From Betaproteobacteria bacterium (GTDB lineage: Bacteria; Pseudomonadota; Gammaproteobacteria; Burkholderiales; SG8-41), in NCBI GenBank assembly GCA_947476215.1, contig CANJQI010000025.1, positions 1 to 41,991 of the forward strand: DNA of 41,991 nt, in the 5' to 3' direction. Shown piece after piece: positions 8,844 to 17,863 of the stretch. The stretch's first letter is position 1, and the number at the start of each line of letters is the position of its first letter. The notes beneath the pieces are model-generated. The model was not told where the DNA came from, made no database searches, and saw nothing but the letters and a program-made list of their open reading frames with translations. The translations under genes were made by a program, and so were the position numbers.

Positions 8844-9286
8844 AATAAATAGTATAGCTTTCTCGGCACGTCGGACTAAGTTTCCGCGCTGCGCGCTCCA
8901 ATGCCGCTCAACAGCGCGTTGAGCATGAGCTTTTGACTAAGCGCTAGGCCCGCTTTGGGTCGATACGGTGAGTTCGAAGGATCGTAGACCAGCCATTCGA
9001 CCACTCTGATCGCCGTGCGTCCGGTGTACGCAGCATTGCCGTCGCTCACTTGGCGCAACTTGGACGACTGCTGTGGCCGACGAGTTGCCGTTCATGGTCC
9101 GCCTACGTGCGACAGGTTACTGCAGCACACCGCCCCCCCGATAACGTATGTTTGCAACTCGGCCGGATTCTCTTGTTAGTCGATTCCTGCCGCACGCACT
9201 TGATAGCGCTGTTTTTCAAGCCTGTCACACCCTATCCTAACTGCTTGATATCAAAAATAAATTACCAGAAGCCCCGATGTGGCCGA
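8844..9286. other. 443-bp gene-poor gap
   Basis: No recognisable gene lies between the tandem repeat and the next Bug stop. On the minus strand a 60-codon open frame (8876-9058, TTG start) includes the protein-like segment GRTAIRVVEWLVYDPSNSPY and might be the end of a decayed gene. I do not recognise it, and it lacks a ribosome-binding site. There is no clear terminator. Confidence 0.4.
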
Positions 9287-10249
9287 TTATTCCGCGCGTA
9301 TGCCGTTGTCCTTGATCAGCTTGCCCCACTTGTTCATCTCGGTCTTGACCTTATCAGCAAGCTGTTCCGGAGAGCTGCCGACAGTTTCCATGGCGATATG
9401 GAAAAACTTCTCCTTGACCTCCGTTTTGCTCAGAATGATTGCGATTTCCTCGCCCAGTTTATTGATGATATTCCTCGGCGTCTTGCCGGGTGCAAAGAGG
9501 CCGTAAATCGTTATCGATTCGTATCCGGGCAGTCCCGCCGCTGACATCGTGGGAAGTCCAGGAGCAAGCGCGGAGGGTTCGGCGCTGGTAACCGCGAGAG
9601 CCCTCACCCTGCCGGACTTAATATGCGAAGTCAGCCCGCCGACGGTGGAGAACACTACCTGCACTTGACCTGAAATCAGATCGACGTTCACCGCCGCGCC
9701 ACCTTTGTAGGGCACACGCACCAAATTGACTCGGGCCATGATTTTGAACAACTCCTCTGCCAGATGATTTGGCGAACCCGCGGACGCGCCGGAACCCATA
9801 TTCAGTTCGCCCGGCCGCGCTCGTGCGAGCGCGATCAGTTCTTTGACCGATTTTGCGGGGAGCGACGGATTCACTACCAGCATGAGGGGCGAGCTCACCG
9901 CAAGCGTAACAGGAGAAAAGTCTCTAATTGGATCGAAGGGAACATTGTCCTGCAAATAAGGCATGAGCCACAGCCCACTGCCGGACAGCAGCAGCGTATG
10001 CCCGTCGGGAGCGGACTTGGCGACGGTTTCTCCGGGAATGACACCGGTTGGTCGATTGTCCACGATCACGGACTGGCCAAGGCTGCCCGTCAATGCCGTG
10101 GCGAGGACGCGCGCCGCCAGATCGCCTCCACCGCCGCTACCTGGCACCACGATACGCACCGGCCGGCTCGGAAAGTTCTGACCATATGCGGCACTGATCG
10201 CGAGAACCGTCATGCCCGCCCCCAGCGCCCATAGAACAAATCGCCGCAT
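9287..10249 (-). CDS. Bug/TctC-family substrate-binding protein
   Basis: A 320-residue periplasmic binding protein. I prefer the ATG at 10249, which gives a compact signal peptide (MRRFVLWALGAG to AYG-Q) and has GGAG 10 bases upstream. An ATG at 10282 would add 11 residues but lacks a ribosome-binding site. Signatures are PGSGGGGDLAARV, DNRPTGVIPG, VNPSLPAKSV, RVPYKGGAA, EPSALAPGLPT and the end KLIKDNGIRAE. The EPSALAPGLPT segment is shared with the Bugs at 2-994 and, in slightly altered form, 39228-40193, marking one paralogue subgroup. It is the last gene of the minus-strand cluster 13457-9287. Confidence 0.91.
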   Translation of the reverse strand: MRRFVLWALGAGMTVLAISAAYGQNFPSRPVRIVVPGSGGGGDLAARVLATALTGSLGQSVIVDNRPTGVIPGETVAKSAPDGHTLLLSGSGLWLMPYLQDNVPFDPIRDFSPVTLAVSSPLMLVVNPSLPAKSVKELIALARARPGELNMGSGASAGSPNHLAEELFKIMARVNLVRVPYKGGAAVNVDLISGQVQVVFSTVGGLTSHIKSGRVRALAVTSAEPSALAPGLPTMSAAGLPGYESITIYGLFAPGKTPRNIINKLGEEIAIILSKTEVKEKFFHIAMETVGSSPEQLADKVKTEMNKWGKLIKDNGIRAE

Positions 10250-10285
10250 TCGCTCTATGCTCCGGAAATTACACTTGTTCATGAT

Positions 10286-10375
10286 TTAGTCGGCACGAAT
10301 GCCAATACCTTCGGGCTCGGGCCGCTCGTGCAGGACAACGTACCCAGGAACATGGGCTCCTAGGACTTCGGAACC
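10286..10375 (-). pseudogene. Possible out-of-frame C-terminal remnant after the SnoaL-like gene
   Basis: Downstream of the SnoaL-like stop (TAG at 10360-10362), a different minus-strand frame stays open to a TAA at 10286-10288. It reads LGAHVPGYVVLHERPEPEG and then GIRAD. The last residues look like the ending common to Bug proteins (GIRAE/GIRAD). It could be the tail of a deleted Bug gene or a tail of the SnoaL-like protein lost by frameshift; chance is also possible for such a short stretch. Confidence 0.3.
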
Positions 10376-10833
10376 TCAGGCTCCACAAACGTTGCGTAAT
10401 GCGACCACAGCGCGCGGTGTATGCGCTTGCGGAAGCGCCAGTTGCCATCGGCGCCACGCACCAGTTCATCTGCATAACGCAGGCCGCGGATCGAAATCCG
10501 ATCGTCAATGACGATATTCGATAGCGCGTAGAGATCGACCTTCGCGGTATCGCCGGTGACGATGATCTCGGCGTGCCCCACGTAATGCGTCTTGGTCTTG
10601 AACAGACGATTGCGGTCATGGAAATAATCGGTGATGACCTTGCCGCCCTGTAGCACCTTTTTCTCGGTGGCGCTGAGATTGAATTCGAACAGGGCATCGT
10701 CGGTGAAGCACGTTGCCAGGAGGTCCCAGTCGCCGGCATCGACGCAGTGAAAATAACGGTCCAGGGTCTTGCGGACACCGATCTGGTCGAGCTCTTTTCG
10801 TATGCTTGCTTCTTCAGCGGGGGTGAAAGCCAT
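10360..10833 (-). CDS. SnoaL-like/NTF2-fold protein
   Basis: A 157-residue protein with the alpha+beta cone fold of the SnoaL/NTF2 superfamily, used by small isomerases, hydratases and dioxygenase beta subunits. The opening helix (EEASIRKELDQIGVRKTLDR), YFHCVDAGDWDLLATCFTDDALFEF and the closing strands around WRFRKRIHRALW fit the family. The start has CCCCAAGGAACCCCC upstream on the coding strand (AAGGA). It lies between an MmgE/PrpD gene and a Bug gene on the same strand. Sequence alone does not separate an enzyme from a ligand-binding protein. Confidence 0.82.
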   Translation of the reverse strand: MAFTPAEEASIRKELDQIGVRKTLDRYFHCVDAGDWDLLATCFTDDALFEFNLSATEKKVLQGGKVITDYFHDRNRLFKTKTHYVGHAEIIVTGDTAKVDLYALSNIVIDDRISIRGLRYADELVRGADGNWRFRKRIHRALWSHYATFVEPEVPKS

Positions 10834-10905
10834 TTTGGGGGTTCCTTGGGTCGGTTGATTACTTTGGAGCGATATGCATGTTGGAACGTTGCGCCCTCAT
10901 CCCTT

Positions 10906-10929
10906 CCCTTCTCCCCCAAGGGAGAAGGG
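10906..10929. repeat. Perfect 10-bp-stem hairpin, REP-like
   Basis: CCCTTCTCCC (10906-10915), a CCAA loop and GGGAGAAGGG (10920-10929) form a perfect stem-loop in the 136-bp gap between the MmgE/PrpD stop and the SnoaL-like start. Neither side has a T-run, so a classical intrinsic terminator is unlikely. The CCCTCATCCC and CTTCTCCC composition is typical of dispersed REP-type palindromes that can stabilise or attenuate operon mRNA. Confidence 0.6.
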
Positions 10930-10969
10930 TGCAAGCCTTGCGCCTCAACATTGCAGCATACAGAGAAAT

Positions 10970-12433
10970 CTACGCGATCAGTTTGGAAAGCGCGGCGATA
11001 TCGCCAACCTTTTCGAGGTCTTCCACCATGTCGATGATCTGCAGCGCGCGCGCTTCGGGCACAGGATTGATTGCGCGCTTCGAGCATTCCAGGAACTTGG
11101 CTTTGCGCTGTTCGCGCGACATCGGATTTTTAGGGTGGCCGAGCGCGCCGTCGAGCGGGCACTCGCAGTCGTAGGACTGGCCTGATGCCGTGGTGATTTT
11201 GGCGCGGCCGATTTCGAACGACGCAAACGATGACGGATCATCCTGTCTCGCGGAGACGCGCCACGTGACTTTCGGCATGGCATTAAGAATAACGTCGTCG
11301 GCAAGCTTGGCATTGTGGTAGAGCTCAAGCGGCACGGTGCCGAATCGTACAGCCGCGGCAACCGCAAAATGCAGATTGCTCAGCAGGTCGATGCGCTTGT
11401 CGGGAATGGCGCCTACGGTGACCGGCCGGCAGCGCGTGAGGTTGATCTTGCCGACTTCCATTTCGACGTGCTTGATCTGTTCAAACTGCAGATTGTGCTT
11501 CTTCATGACATCAAGCACGGCGGTGATCATGTTGTGCAGGTTGCGCATCGATGGCCACGGCTTCAGCGAAACGAACGCGGTTTCATAGTGCTCGCCGAGC
11601 TTGCCGATGATTTCCTCGCGTCGATACTGGCCGTTGAAATACGCCGGGAAAAAGCCGTAGATACCCTCGAACACTTCCGGGTCGCCGCGCAGGCCGCGCA
11701 TCGCCAGTTCCGAGGCGATGATGCCGTTGTGATAGTTCAGCCCGTCGCGGATCGAGCGTACGCTGGAATCCAGATGATGCAGACTCGCCCACGTGCCGCC
11801 CACCAGCGGCAGCGCAAAACCCAGCGCATGGCGATGCTGTGCCGCCGTGGCGCCGCGTATCTTGGCGGCTGCGGCCGTGGCGCCGAACAGGCCGCACACT
11901 GGTGCGCGAAACCAGGGGTGGTCAAATATCTTGGCTGTGATTGCCTTGGCAAGACGGCACGTCAGGTCGTTGGCCAGCGCCACGGCGACGATCAAGTCCT
12001 TGCCGGAAACGCCGCCGCGCTCTTCCGCCACGGCCAATGCCGGCACGAGACTGGCCGAGGTCGGATGCGACGGTGCATTGTCGTGGCAATCATCGAAATC
12101 GTCCTGATGTATCGCCGATCCGTTAGCAAGTACCGCGCTCATCGGCGGCACCTTCAGTCCGCCAGAGGCAATCACGGTGCAACTGGGCTGACCACCCCAT
12201 TGCCGCGCGGTCTTGGTGATTTCTATGACGTCGGAACTCGATGTTCCGGCGAAGACGCACGCCAGGGTGTCGAGTATGCTGGCCTTGGCGGCACTGGTGA
12301 CCGCGGCGGGAAGGTCAGCATAGCCGACTCGCGCAAGGTGCTCCGCGAATATTTCCGATGCGTCGGTTTGAGTAGCATGGCCACCACCGTGGCCTCCGGT
12401 GTCGGCAGCAGACATGACAGACTTGGTGCGCAT
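10970..12433 (-). CDS. MmgE/PrpD family protein
   Basis: A 487-residue member of the MmgE/PrpD family, which includes 2-methylcitrate dehydratase (PrpD) and cis-aconitate decarboxylase. It has an N-terminal all-alpha domain (ILDTLACVFAG, GSAIHQDDFDDCHDNAPSHP) and a C-terminal alpha/beta domain (VTVGAIPDKRIDLLSNLHFA, LDGALGHPKNPMS). The HQDDFDD segment corresponds to the conserved acidic motif of the family. I chose the ATG at 12433 over an adjacent GTG because AAGGA lies six bases upstream. It follows a Bug gene by 64 bp. It may dehydrate or isomerise a hydroxy-tricarboxylate; true PrpD is not implied. Confidence 0.9.
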   Translation of the reverse strand: MRTKSVMSAADTGGHGGGHATQTDASEIFAEHLARVGYADLPAAVTSAAKASILDTLACVFAGTSSSDVIEITKTARQWGGQPSCTVIASGGLKVPPMSAVLANGSAIHQDDFDDCHDNAPSHPTSASLVPALAVAEERGGVSGKDLIVAVALANDLTCRLAKAITAKIFDHPWFRAPVCGLFGATAAAAKIRGATAAQHRHALGFALPLVGGTWASLHHLDSSVRSIRDGLNYHNGIIASELAMRGLRGDPEVFEGIYGFFPAYFNGQYRREEIIGKLGEHYETAFVSLKPWPSMRNLHNMITAVLDVMKKHNLQFEQIKHVEMEVGKINLTRCRPVTVGAIPDKRIDLLSNLHFAVAAAVRFGTVPLELYHNAKLADDVILNAMPKVTWRVSARQDDPSSFASFEIGRAKITTASGQSYDCECPLDGALGHPKNPMSREQRKAKFLECSKRAINPVPEARALQIIDMVEDLEKVGDIAALSKLIA

Positions 12434-12497
12434 CACATATCCTTCGGAAAAAATTCGATTTTACCTGCCCGTATTTCCACGGACAATGCATTCCTGG

Positions 12498-13457
12498 CTA
12501 TTGCTCAATCCCGTTCTTGAGCAGCTTGCTCCAGCGCGTGATGTCGCGCTTGATGATTTCGGCGAACCCTTCCGGCGTGCTGGCAACGGTCACGAAGCCC
12601 AGTTCCATCAGGCGCTTCTGCATGTCGGGCACACGGATGACTTCGACAATGCCTTCATTTAGTCGTCGGATGATATCGCGGGGGGTGCCCGGTGCGGTCA
12701 GCACGCCGGTCCAGTTGCTGGCGTCGAATCCCTTCAGCCCGCCCGCTTCTTCTATGGTCGACATATTCGGGTCGAAAGTCGTGCGCACGCTGGAGCCCAC
12801 GCCCAGGGCACGCAGTTTTCCGGATGCCACCTGTGCCGCCGCGGTGGACACGCCCGCCCAATAGAGATCAATCTCGCCACCCATGAGCGCGGTGATAGCC
12901 TGCCCGCCGCCCTTGTAGGGCACATGCAGCGCCTTGATGCCTGCCATATCCATGAACAGCAGCATCTGCAGATTCTGTATGGTATTGGTACCCGACGACG
13001 CATAGCGGATGAAGCCGGGCCTGGCTTTTGCAAGCGCGATCAGTTCCTTGACCGTCTTCGCGGGAACGGAAGGATGCACGACCAGCAGCGACGGATTGGA
13101 GGTGGCGAGCGTGATCGGCGCAATGCCGTTAATCGGGTCGTAGTTGAGCTTGGTGGTAACGGGTGTAATAGCGTGCGCACTCGTGACCCAGCCGACGACA
13201 TAGCCATCCGCGGGTGAACGCGAGACGTATTCGGTCGCTATGCTGCCGTCGGCGCCGGCCCTGATTTCGACGATCACGGGCTGTCCCCATTTTTCAGACA
13301 GCTTTTGCGCAACCAGACGCGCCAGCACATCGGTGGTGCCACCGGCTGCAAAACCGACGATAAAGCGTACGGGACGCGCAGGATATTCGGCGGCAAATGC
13401 AGGCAGCGTGCCCAACGCAATGCCCAACCATGCTGCGACCCATGTCCGGATTCTCAT
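12498..13457 (-). CDS. Bug/TctC-family substrate-binding protein
   Basis: A 319-residue protein with signal peptide MRIRTWVAAWLGIALG to AFA-AEYP. The ATG at 13457 is preceded by GAAGGA; a longer frame would place the signal peptide internally. Signatures are VGFAAGGTTDVLARL, VEIRAGADGS, VHPSVPAKTV, HVPYKGGGQAI and APGTPRD. The C-terminus (KLLKNGIEQ) is unlike the GIRAE type of several neighbours. It leads the minus-strand cluster with MmgE/PrpD, SnoaL-like and Bug genes, and it diverges from the plus-strand Bug at 13629. Confidence 0.92.
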   Translation of the reverse strand: MRIRTWVAAWLGIALGTLPAFAAEYPARPVRFIVGFAAGGTTDVLARLVAQKLSEKWGQPVIVEIRAGADGSIATEYVSRSPADGYVVGWVTSAHAITPVTTKLNYDPINGIAPITLATSNPSLLVVHPSVPAKTVKELIALAKARPGFIRYASSGTNTIQNLQMLLFMDMAGIKALHVPYKGGGQAITALMGGEIDLYWAGVSTAAAQVASGKLRALGVGSSVRTTFDPNMSTIEEAGGLKGFDASNWTGVLTAPGTPRDIIRRLNEGIVEVIRVPDMQKRLMELGFVTVASTPEGFAEIIKRDITRWSKLLKNGIEQ

Positions 13458-13546
13458 GAAGTTTCTTCCTTCAGGCTTGATGTGACTATTGCGTACATTC
13501 TCTGCATTGCTTGTGTCAGATGCGACAGCAGATCGTACCACATCGA

Positions 13547-13575
13547 TTGACTGAAACGCCGTGATCGCTTAGTTT
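13547..13575 (+). promoter_or_regulatory. Candidate sigma70-type promoter for the plus-strand Bug gene
   Basis: TTGACT (13547-13552), a 17-bp spacer and TAGTTT (13570-13575) lie 53 bp upstream of the GTG start at 13629, in the gap between two divergent Bug genes. The -35 is close to consensus and the -10 is weak. No operator is evident. Confidence 0.35.
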
Positions 13576-13628
13576 AACCGCCAGTTGGAAATGCGTGTGT
13601 ACGTATCAAATCACAAGGAGAGGTAAGC

Positions 13629-14603
13629 GTGGATTCTGTCTCAAGAATTGTTCTGATATTGATAACGGCACTTGCATGGCCCTGCACCGGAAACGCTCAA
13701 ATGGACTTTCCCGCCCGCCCCATGAGACTGGTAGTGCCGTTCGCGCCTGGCGGATCGGCCGATCTGGTGGCGCGCGTCATTGCGCAGAAGCTGGGCGACC
13801 AGTTCGGGCATGCCGTGGTTGTGGACAACAAGCCCGGCGCCAACATGAACATAGGCGCGGAACTGGTGGCGGGCGCACGCGCGGACGGCTATACCGCGCT
13901 TTACAACACCTCCAACATGATCTTTAACATATCGATCTACCGCAAACTTAATTACGACACATTCAAGGATTTCGCGCCGGTCGCACTGACCGCCGCGGTG
14001 CCGCAGATACTGGTCGTCAACCAGGCCGTGCCGGCGACTACGCTGACGGACTTCATTTCCCATGTGCGCGCCAACCCCGGCAAGCTGAATTATGCGTCGG
14101 TCGGGATAGGCGCGATCTCGCACCTCACCACCGTGATGTTCCTGAACGCGCACAAACTCACGGCCCAGCATATCCCGTATACCGGCAGCGGGCAGGCGTA
14201 TGTGGACTTGCTCAGCGGCCGCGTGCAATATTATTTCGCGACCGTCGCGTCGGTGATGCCGTTCGTCAAGGACAACCGCCTGCGCACCATCGCCGTCACC
14301 AGCCTGCAGCGCACCCGGGCACTGCCCGACGTGCCTACCTTCAATGAGTCGGGCATGCCAAAATTCGAAGCGACGAGTTGGCAAGGTGTGCTGGTGCCGG
14401 CCAAAACACCGGCCACGGTAATCAACAAACTCAATGCGGAACTACTGAAGGCACTAAAGAATACGGATGTGCAGCGTCAGCTTGATGTTTATGGAACGGT
14501 GACCTTAGGCTCCACGCCCGGGGAGTATGGCAATTACATGAAAAGCGAGCACGAGCGCTGGGGCAAGGTTATCCGGGACGAGAATATCAAGCCGGAAGGG
14601 TAG
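13629..14603 (+). CDS. Bug/TctC-family substrate-binding protein
   Basis: A 324-residue binding protein starting at GTG 13629 with AAGGAGAGG upstream. The signal peptide spans about residues 1-23 (IVLILITALAWPCTGNA-Q). Signatures are VPFAPGGSADLVARV, DNKPGANMN, the HIPYTGSGQAYVDL segment, LQRTRALPDVPTF and VPAKTPATV. The usual tyrosine-lysine-glycine is YTG here. It stands alone on the plus strand and converges with the Bug at 14608, leaving only 4 bp between stop codons and no room for a terminator. Confidence 0.92.
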   Translation: MDSVSRIVLILITALAWPCTGNAQMDFPARPMRLVVPFAPGGSADLVARVIAQKLGDQFGHAVVVDNKPGANMNIGAELVAGARADGYTALYNTSNMIFNISIYRKLNYDTFKDFAPVALTAAVPQILVVNQAVPATTLTDFISHVRANPGKLNYASVGIGAISHLTTVMFLNAHKLTAQHIPYTGSGQAYVDLLSGRVQYYFATVASVMPFVKDNRLRTIAVTSLQRTRALPDVPTFNESGMPKFEATSWQGVLVPAKTPATVINKLNAELLKALKNTDVQRQLDVYGTVTLGSTPGEYGNYMKSEHERWGKVIRDENIKPEG

Positions 14604-14607
14604 TCTG

Positions 14608-15606
14608 CTACTCCATGACCAGACTCAGTTGCTTGATGACCTTCTTCGCGTTTGCGCTCTCCGACACGATAAAGTCGGCAAATTCCTTGGCCGTATTGCC
14701 ATAGAGCCGCGCGCCTTCCTTGAGGAGCTGATTGCGGATATCGGGGGTGCCGATGATGCGCACGATTTCGCGGTTGAGCACGTCGACTATCGCCGGTGGT
14801 GTTCCTCTGGGAGCGACGATGCCATACCAGTTCACGGACTGGTAACCCGGATAGCCGCTCTCCGCGATGGTCGGAACATCGGGCAACACCGTTGAGCGTT
14901 GTGCGCTGGAAATCGCCAGCGCCTTGAGCTGTTTGGACTGCAGCAGCGGCACGGTGGAAAGTATGGGGCCAAAAATCATATCGATCTCGCCAGACACGAC
15001 CGCAACTGTCGCGGGTGCCGCGCCCTTGTACGGCACATGTGAGAAGTCCGTGCCGGCGAGTGAATTGAACATTTCCACCGCGAGGTGATGGGTAGTGCCC
15101 TTGCCCGCCGACGAATAGTTGAGCTTGCCACGATTGGCCTTCGCATATGTAATGTATTCTGCCAGCGTGTTGGCCGCGGTGCGTGGATGCACGACCATCA
15201 CGAAAGGCGTGGCCGCAATGAGCGTGATCGGCGCGAGATCCCGCACCGGATCGTAGGGCGGCTCCTTCATCATGTACGGCGCCATCGCCAGCGTGGACGG
15301 CGAGCCCATGCCTATCGTATAGCCGTCGGGCGCGGATTTGGTCACCTGAGTGATACCTATCATCCCGCCGGCGCCATCGCGATTCTCGATAACCACGGAC
15401 TGACGCAATGATTCGGAGAGCAGTTGCCCGATGCGCCGCGATACGATGTCATTGCCCGAACCCGCTGCGAAGGGCACGATGAATCTGATAGGCGCCGTGG
15501 GATAAGCAGCCGGTTTTGACGTCTGGGCCAGTGCGCTGCCTGTGCCGAACACGGATGACATCAGTGCCAACACACCACTCAATTTTCTAAATCCGCTGTT
15601 CTTCAT
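14608..15606 (-). CDS. Bug/TctC-family substrate-binding protein
   Basis: A 332-residue binding protein. The ATG at 15606 has TTGGAG six bases upstream and begins a clear signal peptide (MKNSGFRKLSGVLALMSSVFG to ALA-Q). The open frame continues far upstream only as a shadow of the crotonase gene. Signatures are VPFAAGSGNDIVSRR, ENRDGAGGM, HVPYKGAAPATVAV, AQRSTVLPDVPT and PRGTPPAIV. It is the last gene of a five-gene minus-strand operon (HMGL-like, Acd, MmgE/PrpD, crotonase, Bug), so its ligand is plausibly the substrate or precursor handled by those enzymes. Confidence 0.92.
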   Translation of the reverse strand: MKNSGFRKLSGVLALMSSVFGTGSALAQTSKPAAYPTAPIRFIVPFAAGSGNDIVSRRIGQLLSESLRQSVVIENRDGAGGMIGITQVTKSAPDGYTIGMGSPSTLAMAPYMMKEPPYDPVRDLAPITLIAATPFVMVVHPRTAANTLAEYITYAKANRGKLNYSSAGKGTTHHLAVEMFNSLAGTDFSHVPYKGAAPATVAVVSGEIDMIFGPILSTVPLLQSKQLKALAISSAQRSTVLPDVPTIAESGYPGYQSVNWYGIVAPRGTPPAIVDVLNREIVRIIGTPDIRNQLLKEGARLYGNTAKEFADFIVSESANAKKVIKQLSLVME

Positions 15607-15625
15607 GAATTTCTCCAATTTCCGT

Positions 15626-16432
15626 TTATTGACCCGTGAAATCGGGTTTGCGTTTTTCGCGAAATGCCCGACCGCCTTCCTCATGATCGTCCGTGAGCAG
15701 CGACAGGCTCTGTGCCCATGCCTCGGTCTCAAGAAAATTGTCAAGACTGGGGACTTGCAGCGTCTTGAACATGCGTTTGGTGACACCCAACGCAAACCCG
15801 GGACCACTCGCCAACTCCCGCGCCAACTCCTCGGCTGTGCTTTCAAGCGCGTCATCCGCAACCACGCGATTGACGAGACCCAGCGTGTGAGCCTCCTGCG
15901 CCGTCACCGGACGCGCCCTGTATATCATTTCCTTGGCGCGGTAAGGGCCCAGGACCTGCGTAAGAAAAAACACCGCCCCGCCATCCGGCACCAATCCGAT
16001 TTTTGCAAACGATTGATGAAACTTTGCGGTTTCGGACGCCACGATCAAGTCGCAGGCCAGCGCCAGGCTCCAGCCGATGCCGGCCACCGGGCCGCGCACG
16101 GCGGCAATAACGGGCTTCTCGACGTTCGCCAGGTTGAGCACCACCTGTTGCGCTTTCCGGATGCGCGCCTTGGCGGATGCCGGTTTGAAATTCGCCATCG
16201 TTGAAACATCCCCGCCGGCGCAGAAACCCCGCCCCGCGCCCGTCAGCAGTATCACCCGTACGCTGCTGTCGGCCGCCAACTCCGGAAACAGCGACGTAAG
16301 CTGCTCCTTCATTTCATCGGTCAGCGCATTCAGTTTGTCGGGCCGGCTCAAGCGCACGGTCGCGACGCCGGCATTGCGCAGGACTTCTATATCCATCAGT
16401 TCACCCTGTGTCGTGGAACTATCATTGTTCAT
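15626..16432 (-). CDS. Enoyl-CoA hydratase/isomerase (crotonase) family, PaaG-like
   Basis: A 268-residue crotonase-fold protein acting on an acyl-CoA. The oxyanion-hole regions GFCAGGDVS and GPVAGIGW are present. The two hydratase glutamates are not conserved: GWSLALACD has Ser, and KFHQSF has Phe where E144 and E164 of enoyl-CoA hydratase align. The Asp of GLVPDGG matches the PaaG/isomerase type, so a double-bond isomerisation is more likely than hydration. The ATG at 16432 is used; an alternative at 16396 (MDIEVL) has GGGTG upstream and may be the real start. It is 19 bp from the following Bug gene. Confidence 0.88.
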   Translation of the reverse strand: MNNDSSTTQGELMDIEVLRNAGVATVRLSRPDKLNALTDEMKEQLTSLFPELAADSSVRVILLTGAGRGFCAGGDVSTMANFKPASAKARIRKAQQVVLNLANVEKPVIAAVRGPVAGIGWSLALACDLIVASETAKFHQSFAKIGLVPDGGAVFFLTQVLGPYRAKEMIYRARPVTAQEAHTLGLVNRVVADDALESTAEELARELASGPGFALGVTKRMFKTLQVPSLDNFLETEAWAQSLSLLTDDHEEGGRAFREKRKPDFTGQ

Positions 16433-16498
16433 TTTTACTGCATGTGGCGGAAGGCGCTGCGATTTTGCGCCCTACGAATATAACGGTGAGCGACGGGA

Positions 16499-17863
16499 TC
16501 ACGGCATGATCATCTCGACCGAAGGCACGTCTTCCAGTGTGAGTATTTTGTCGATCAGTTCCTGCACCCGGCCCGGTGAAATGGGAACCACCGAGTTCCT
16601 CGCGCAATCGGCAAATTTCTCCTCGATGCCGCCTTTCTTAAGCGGATTCTTTGGATTACCGTACGCGAACTCCACACGCTTGTTGAATACGCGCCCGTCT
16701 TTGGTCGTCACGGTCACGTCCCCTGGCGTCATGTCCGCCGGATCCAGCGCGGGGTCGAAGCGGTGCACGACTTTCTGCGCTGCGTCGAGAACTTGTGGGT
16801 CGGTCAATCGTTCCGGCGTAAAGTGCTCTATCTTCACCGCTTGATGGACCATTGCCAGACCGAGCGTGAATGGCAGGCTGTCGCCGGCGGCAACGGGCGT
16901 CGGCGGTCGCAGGCGGCGCTCCGCGGGTTCGGACAGTTCCCTGCCCCATTTGCTGACTATCGTATCGACCCGCTTGACATCCTGCGCCGCGAGTTTCTGT
17001 TCCCGCATCACGGTCATCAATGCCTCAATGTAAGTGTGCGTCAGCCGGCAGGCAGGCCATACCTTGTAACTGACGTTCGCGCCTTCGTAGACTTTTCCGA
17101 GGTTGTTGACCAGACGCGCAGGCGTGTACTTGCCGCGAAAGTACAGGTTATAGAGACCCGCTCGGCCTTCGAGAAACTGTCCTGGCCCCGTCAAGCCTTG
17201 TTGCGCCAGCAGCGCCGACACCACACCAGTCTTGGCTGAAAATCCATCGCGTACGCCGCGCAGCGAGCATCCTTCGGCCATTTCCCGCGAGCCGCCGGTC
17301 TGCGCGAACGCCATGCCGATTGCATGGCGCATCGCTTCTGACGATAGACCGATGACCTTGCCGGCTGCAACCGCGGCACCAAAGGGTCCGTAAACGGCGG
17401 AACCCAGCCAGCCGTGCTCGGTGGGGCCGGCGTCGACCGCCAGTGCAATGCGCAGCGCCACGTCGGATGCGACAGCTACCGCGGTAATCAGATCACGGCC
17501 GCTGACATTGCCGGCACGTTGCGCCATGGCCAGCGCCGCGGGCAGTGTCTGCGCGGTCGGGTGACTCTTGGCCAGCTCATGCACATCGTCGTAATCGAGC
17601 GGATGGCACAGCGCGCCGTTGACCAGCGCCGCCATGGGTGCGGGCAGGCGGTCGCCAAATCCGATCACCGTGCTTTCGGGCGTGCCGCCGAACTGACGGG
17701 CGAAGGCGGCCATCTTGACGCAGTCATCCGAGTTGGTGGTGGACGCAAGCATGGAGCCTATCGTGTCGAGTATGCTGACCTTGGCGGCCTTGATGGCCTC
17801 GGGCGGCAGGTCTTCATAGCGGCACGCCGCAATGTGATTGCATAATTGTTCTTCAAGACTCAT
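16499..17863 (-). CDS. MmgE/PrpD family protein
   Basis: A 454-residue second MmgE/PrpD paralogue in the window. The N-terminal helical domain has ILDTIGSMLAST and CHPLDYDDVHELAKSHPTAQ (acidic and His-Pro family motifs). The lid domain follows residue ~270, and the C-terminal YGNPKNPLKKGGIEEKF is typical. It starts at 17863 with AGGAGAGT upstream and overlaps the Acd stop by 4 bp (ATGA), so the two are coupled. It is clearly diverged from the paralogue at 10970-12433, so this is not a recent duplication. A dehydratase, isomerase or decarboxylase role in organic acid breakdown is inferred. Confidence 0.9.
   Translation of the reverse strand: MSLEEQLCNHIAACRYEDLPPEAIKAAKVSILDTIGSMLASTTNSDDCVKMAAFARQFGGTPESTVIGFGDRLPAPMAALVNGALCHPLDYDDVHELAKSHPTAQTLPAALAMAQRAGNVSGRDLITAVAVASDVALRIALAVDAGPTEHGWLGSAVYGPFGAAVAAGKVIGLSSEAMRHAIGMAFAQTGGSREMAEGCSLRGVRDGFSAKTGVVSALLAQQGLTGPGQFLEGRAGLYNLYFRGKYTPARLVNNLGKVYEGANVSYKVWPACRLTHTYIEALMTVMREQKLAAQDVKRVDTIVSKWGRELSEPAERRLRPPTPVAAGDSLPFTLGLAMVHQAVKIEHFTPERLTDPQVLDAAQKVVHRFDPALDPADMTPGDVTVTTKDGRVFNKRVEFAYGNPKNPLKKGGIEEKFADCARNSVVPISPGRVQELIDKILTLEDVPSVEMIMP

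Noticed and set aside
8637-8852. Plus-strand open frame ending in an Asp-Glu run
   Set aside because: Most of it overlaps the CoA ligase in another frame, and the acidic tail is the simple repeat. No ribosome-binding site.
8444-8869. Minus-strand open frame with a long serine run near its start
   Set aside because: It is the antisense of the CoA ligase and of the GACGAA repeat; there is no start signal and no domain.
16443-16471. Possible REP-type hairpin between MmgE/PrpD and the crotonase
   Set aside because: Only a 5-bp GGCGC/GCGCC stem with a 9-nt loop; too weak to call.
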